NCBI GenBank assembly: GCA_022508635.1
Contig: JAFLUV010000006.1
Span: 1-9,930 of the forward strand
From: Prevotellaceae bacterium
GTDB taxonomy: Bacteria; Bacteroidota; Bacteroidia; Bacteroidales; Bacteroidaceae
Length of the DNA: 9,930 nucleotides
Reading direction: 5' to 3'
This document shows, piece by piece, positions 8,601 through 9,930 of the stretch; the first letter of the stretch is position 1, and every line of letters starts with the position of its first letter. Under the pieces are notes generated by a model, which made no database searches, had not been told where the DNA came from, and was given only the letters and a program-made list of their open reading frames with translations. The position numbers were made by a program, and so were the translations under genes.

Positions 8601-9853
8601 AGGGCGCCGTTCTGCTGGGCGATGTTGCGCTGTGTGCAGAGGTTTTGCAGGTTCCAGCGGCCGTTGGATGTCTGTACGAGTGTCCAGTACTGCGAGAGCT
8701 TGCTTTCGTCTTTGCCTTCGACGGTGAGGGTGTTGGAGGCGAAGTTTTCGTTGGCGTAGCTTCCTTTGCCGATGTTCTTGATGCGGTAGTACTTGCCGGC
8801 GACGGGTGCGGAGAGTCCGCCGCTTGCCAGCAGGTTGTCCTCTACTTCTTCCATCGTGAAGTTCTCTGCCAGGGCTATGCTCCAGTCGCTGCCTTGGTCT
8901 CCCTGGCAGGCCCATTTGAAGAGTGTGACGCCGTCGCCGTTGAGGTTGAGGCAGTTGTTGCCCGAGAAGTCGGCTTTCTCCGAGAGGTTGACGTAGGCGT
9001 CGCCGGCTCCGTTGTTGGGGCTGAACTGTATGTAGAGCAGGTTGGAGGATGCGGATGGGGTGCGGAAGTTGTCGTCGTCGTTGAGGTATCGTCCCGTGGC
9101 GGCGTTGCGCAGGGTATAGCCTTCGCCCGACTTGGCGACGATCCATACTTGTGCGAGGGTATTGTCGTTGGCGCTTGCGCCTACGGTGTTCGTGCCGTTG
9201 TCGGCAACTCGGCTGCCGGACATGCGCCGGTTGGTGAGGCGCACGAGGTTGGTGCTGCTCAGTATGTACTTGACGTAGTCCGTGCCCGTCAGGTCGCTGA
9301 TGTTGTTGAAGGTGACCTTGCGGAAGACCCAGTCGCGGTCGGTTCCTGCGCCGCCCACGCTTCCTGCGCCGATGAGGTTTCCGTTGCTGCTCTGCAGGTA
9401 GTAGAGTCCGTTGCTGCGCAGCGACCAGTGGCCTGCTGAGCCGAGCTGGGCGATGGCGAAGGCGTACTTGTCTGCCGCGTCGGGGCTCGTGCCGTTGTTC
9501 TTGCTCGTGGTCACGTTGGCGATGTAGTTGCCGCGGCCTGTCCGCAGGTAGTACTCTCCTGCTGCCCCTGCCTCTTCGAGCTGTATGAGGTAGCCGGCAT
9601 TGGTCGTCGCGCTTGTCCCGTTAGGGGTCGTGGAGGATACGCCCAGCGCGTTCTCCTTGCCTTCGACGACGTAGGAGGAGGTGGCGGCGTTGTAGAGGAC
9701 GTACCACTGACCCGTCTCGAGCGTCGTGGAGTTGCCGCCGAGGGAGATGGTCTTGCCCGTGAAGTCGTCCGTCTGGGCTTGCAGGGGCGTGCCTGCAAAT
9801 GCAGCAAGCAGCAGGGCAAGGCCCGGGATGAGGTTGAGGATACGTTTTTTCAT
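5660..9853 (-). CDS. Secreted M60-family (enhancin-like) zinc metallopeptidase with N-terminal beta-trefoil modules
   Basis: Seen: 1397 residues. A signal peptide (KKR, hydrophobic core about 5-21, likely cleavage near A26). Three beta-trefoil/ricin-like regions at about 30-180, 195-330 and 350-480, recognised by repeated Y/W-x-L-(R/Q) and terminal W-x-F/I patterns. A helical linker at 484-560. An M60 region at about 565-990 with HEMGH at 834-838 (window 7340-7354) and a candidate third zinc ligand E851, which fits the family pattern HExxH-x(8-28)-E. A beta-rich part at 1010-1190, a domain with an LRLPFD motif at about 1230-1350, and a sorting-like tail at 1365-1397 (GQRV...KGLYIVNGKKVLVK). 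Known: M60 gluzincins of gut Bacteroidota cleave mucin-type or other glycoproteins outside the cell. Inferred: the trefoils bind glycans and position the peptidase. ATG 9853 directly precedes the signal peptide. It is the first gene of the cluster; DUF6057 starts 32 nt downstream. Its 5' half is clearly GC-richer than the rest of the window. The exact substrate cannot be read from the sequence. Confidence 0.93.
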   Translation of the reverse strand: MKKRILNLIPGLALLLAAFAGTPLQAQTDDFTGKTISLGGNSTTLETGQWYVLYNAATSSYVVEGKENALGVSSTTPNGTSATTNAGYLIQLEEAGAAGEYYLRTGRGNYIANVTTSKNNGTSPDAADKYAFAIAQLGSAGHWSLRSNGLYYLQSSNGNLIGAGSVGGAGTDRDWVFRKVTFNNISDLTGTDYVKYILSSTNLVRLTNRRMSGSRVADNGTNTVGASANDNTLAQVWIVAKSGEGYTLRNAATGRYLNDDDNFRTPSASSNLLYIQFSPNNGAGDAYVNLSEKADFSGNNCLNLNGDGVTLFKWACQGDQGSDWSIALAENFTMEEVEDNLLASGGLSAPVAGKYYRIKNIGKGSYANENFASNTLTVEGKDESKLSQYWTLVQTSNGRWNLQNLCTQRNIAQQNGALSRQYTTGTSAASSFALQRTDDATTYTYYILDSNTVGLHADAANNIVGWSCNGIINSTWGFEEVELDDDFISQGRSQLNDYAELQKNITAYKAALAALFQDNACTILKDEIQSLSDEALAENADFAILNADMKAMVLKVKNNTWQSFTSSSGYTREGFEKFFRVRDDYKVYSHFQKMAGNDYTGMSNNFGKLSGPTGITGKPGDIIYIYVEEEPSADCTLQAEVVTDSESPGDHQTGATTQLHAGLNTLVLGNASTIYIFYQLNDPEKYLDNYPDAKIHIEGGELQGYFDLTRGMTNQDWKLLCERMLNKSQVLNLKTPRVVFAMRKDLVQAATGPNGEMEGLMRVWNNFVECEEDLMGFKEDLKGRFRNVWNAFSVNYNYMFATTYGTYYENSTLATIMNYNTITSSGGAIWGPSHEMGHNHQACFNIVGATEVSNNLFSNVNVFLQGVTTTRGTSVTQTLEDFARGTGWFGMSIWEQTRFYFQLYLYFHAQGHKPDFYPTLFKMLRKDPIKKRSSDYDPTVVDGDGNKGGYISYGKQDYLHMAKKMCDAAQLDLSELFEVNGMFVPYDKFYVGDYANYWVTTTEKDIEEAKAYMRRYPKAPSICFIDDRIKPSASIYGSPLEGKPRGENRVDYDNEVHIGYADVGQWGDFIDAYQTDGYYYTSTTSQGLTTYSISGTGAIGFKVYDKDGNLVYLSNKNKFTIPSYVAPKIEDGFSIVACEANGYEVYVPYGPAMYRGDMTVYYEGDKTPHTVHYYGTGTSETSRMSPLPANSIAYVKPGQSAKKLPTAELLANTNVVDADGTAQSVVIDGDKPLYIPEEFVAENLSFSKSGEGYQALRLPFDSYALGYITEDGIMNSGDGSGNAFAADLPVVFLINGISNNTWTDYNKAVHAGTYVGTESGYILDPNCNPEESVQLVYAENISPFTYVWEESTGISGTAAKTDAQSFAKDGIFNMSGQRVGKPQKGLYIVNGKKVLVK
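7977..7988. repeat. (TA)6 dinucleotide tract inside the M60 gene
   Basis: Six TA units encode part of I-I-Y-I-Y (residues 622-626) of the peptidase, a beta-strand at the start of the M60 region. The tract is embedded in a GC-rich stretch and, like the tract at 3985-3998, is preceded by G and followed by ATGT on the plus strand. Confidence 0.75.
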
Positions 9854-9930
9854 GTCAGTTGAAGTTTTTGTTGTTGATATGTAAGTTATTAGTTTTCAGT
9901 GATTAATGATTCTGTACAGCTTGTTCGCCG
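9854..9930 (-). promoter_or_regulatory. AT-rich leader / possible promoter region of the four-gene cluster
   Basis: The 77 nt before the M60 start codon are A/T-rich in coding orientation (TAATAACTTACATAT, then CAACAAAAACTTCAACTGAC before ATG), unlike the GC-rich gene that follows. There is no Shine-Dalgarno sequence, which is normal for Bacteroidota; the A-rich stretch probably helps initiation. I do not see a clean Bacteroidota promoter (TTTG near -33, TAnnTTTG near -7): the nearest -7 candidate, TAACTTAC, misses two positions. The promoter may therefore lie beyond the window edge. No operator or riboswitch structure is visible. Confidence 0.35.

Noticed and set aside
7992..9146. 384-residue open frame on the minus strand in another phase
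   Set aside because: It overlaps the M60 gene in a different frame. It is Arg/His/Gln-rich low-complexity sequence caused by reading C-rich codons out of phase.
8267..9439. 390-residue open frame on the plus strand
   Set aside because: Antisense to the GC-rich part of the M60 gene. It is extremely Val/Ala/Glu-rich with no motif; its length follows from the scarcity of stop codons in that composition.
9912..9919. Palindrome CTGTACAG upstream of the M60 gene
   Set aside because: Eight bases is too short, and it is single and unsupported by a second copy, so an operator call is not justified.
1..9930. Canonical polysaccharide utilisation locus
   Set aside because: No SusC or SusD homologue, hybrid two-component sensor or ECF sigma/anti-sigma pair is encoded here, so the term is not supported by this window alone.
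1..9930. Mobile element, CRISPR array, tRNA or rRNA
   Set aside because: No transposase or integrase motif, no direct repeats with spacers, and no tRNA-like cloverleaf or rRNA sequence was seen on either strand.

Overview
The window suggests a Bacteroidales bacterium, most like Prevotellaceae or Bacteroides. Short C-terminal tails of the form GQRV/GRRI...KG-(I/V)Y-(I/V/L)...GKK end two secreted proteins. The start sites have A-rich leaders instead of Shine-Dalgarno sequences. The gene families (M60 peptidase, GH30 with a SusE/F-like extension, a PD40 lipoprotein with a c-type heme motif, and a DUF6057-like membrane protein) are typical of gut or oral Bacteroidota. Species cannot be assigned from the sequence alone.

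All coding capacity lies on the minus strand, as four genes transcribed from right to left with almost no space between them. (1) 9853-5660 is a 1397-residue secreted M60 zinc metallopeptidase with three predicted beta-trefoil-like modules in front of the catalytic domain. (2) 5627-4026 is a 533-residue membrane protein with five predicted TM helices and a large C-terminal domain predicted to be periplasmic. (3) 4014-2416 is a lipoprotein combining a CINCH heme-c motif with a TolB/PD40-like propeller. (4) 2405-81 is a secreted GH30 glycoside hydrolase, closest in motif to subfamily 3, with a SusE/F-like C-terminal extension. The gaps are 32, 11 and 10 nt, so one polycistronic mRNA is likely. 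It would start in or beyond the 77-nt AT-rich leader at 9854-9930 and may end near the hairpin at 4-30.

The outer genes of the cluster encode secreted enzymes that would attack protein and glycan parts of complex substrates such as mucins, glycoproteins or beta-glucan-containing walls. The inner pair is an envelope couple: an integral inner-membrane protein and a heme-binding propeller lipoprotein, probably meeting in the periplasm. Their job is unknown, and why a predicted c-type cytochrome lipoprotein is co-transcribed with a glycoprotein peptidase and a glycosidase is the most interesting open question here. There is no SusC/SusD pair, regulator, transposase, tRNA, rRNA or CRISPR array in the window. 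No stretch over 300 bases lacks a gene.
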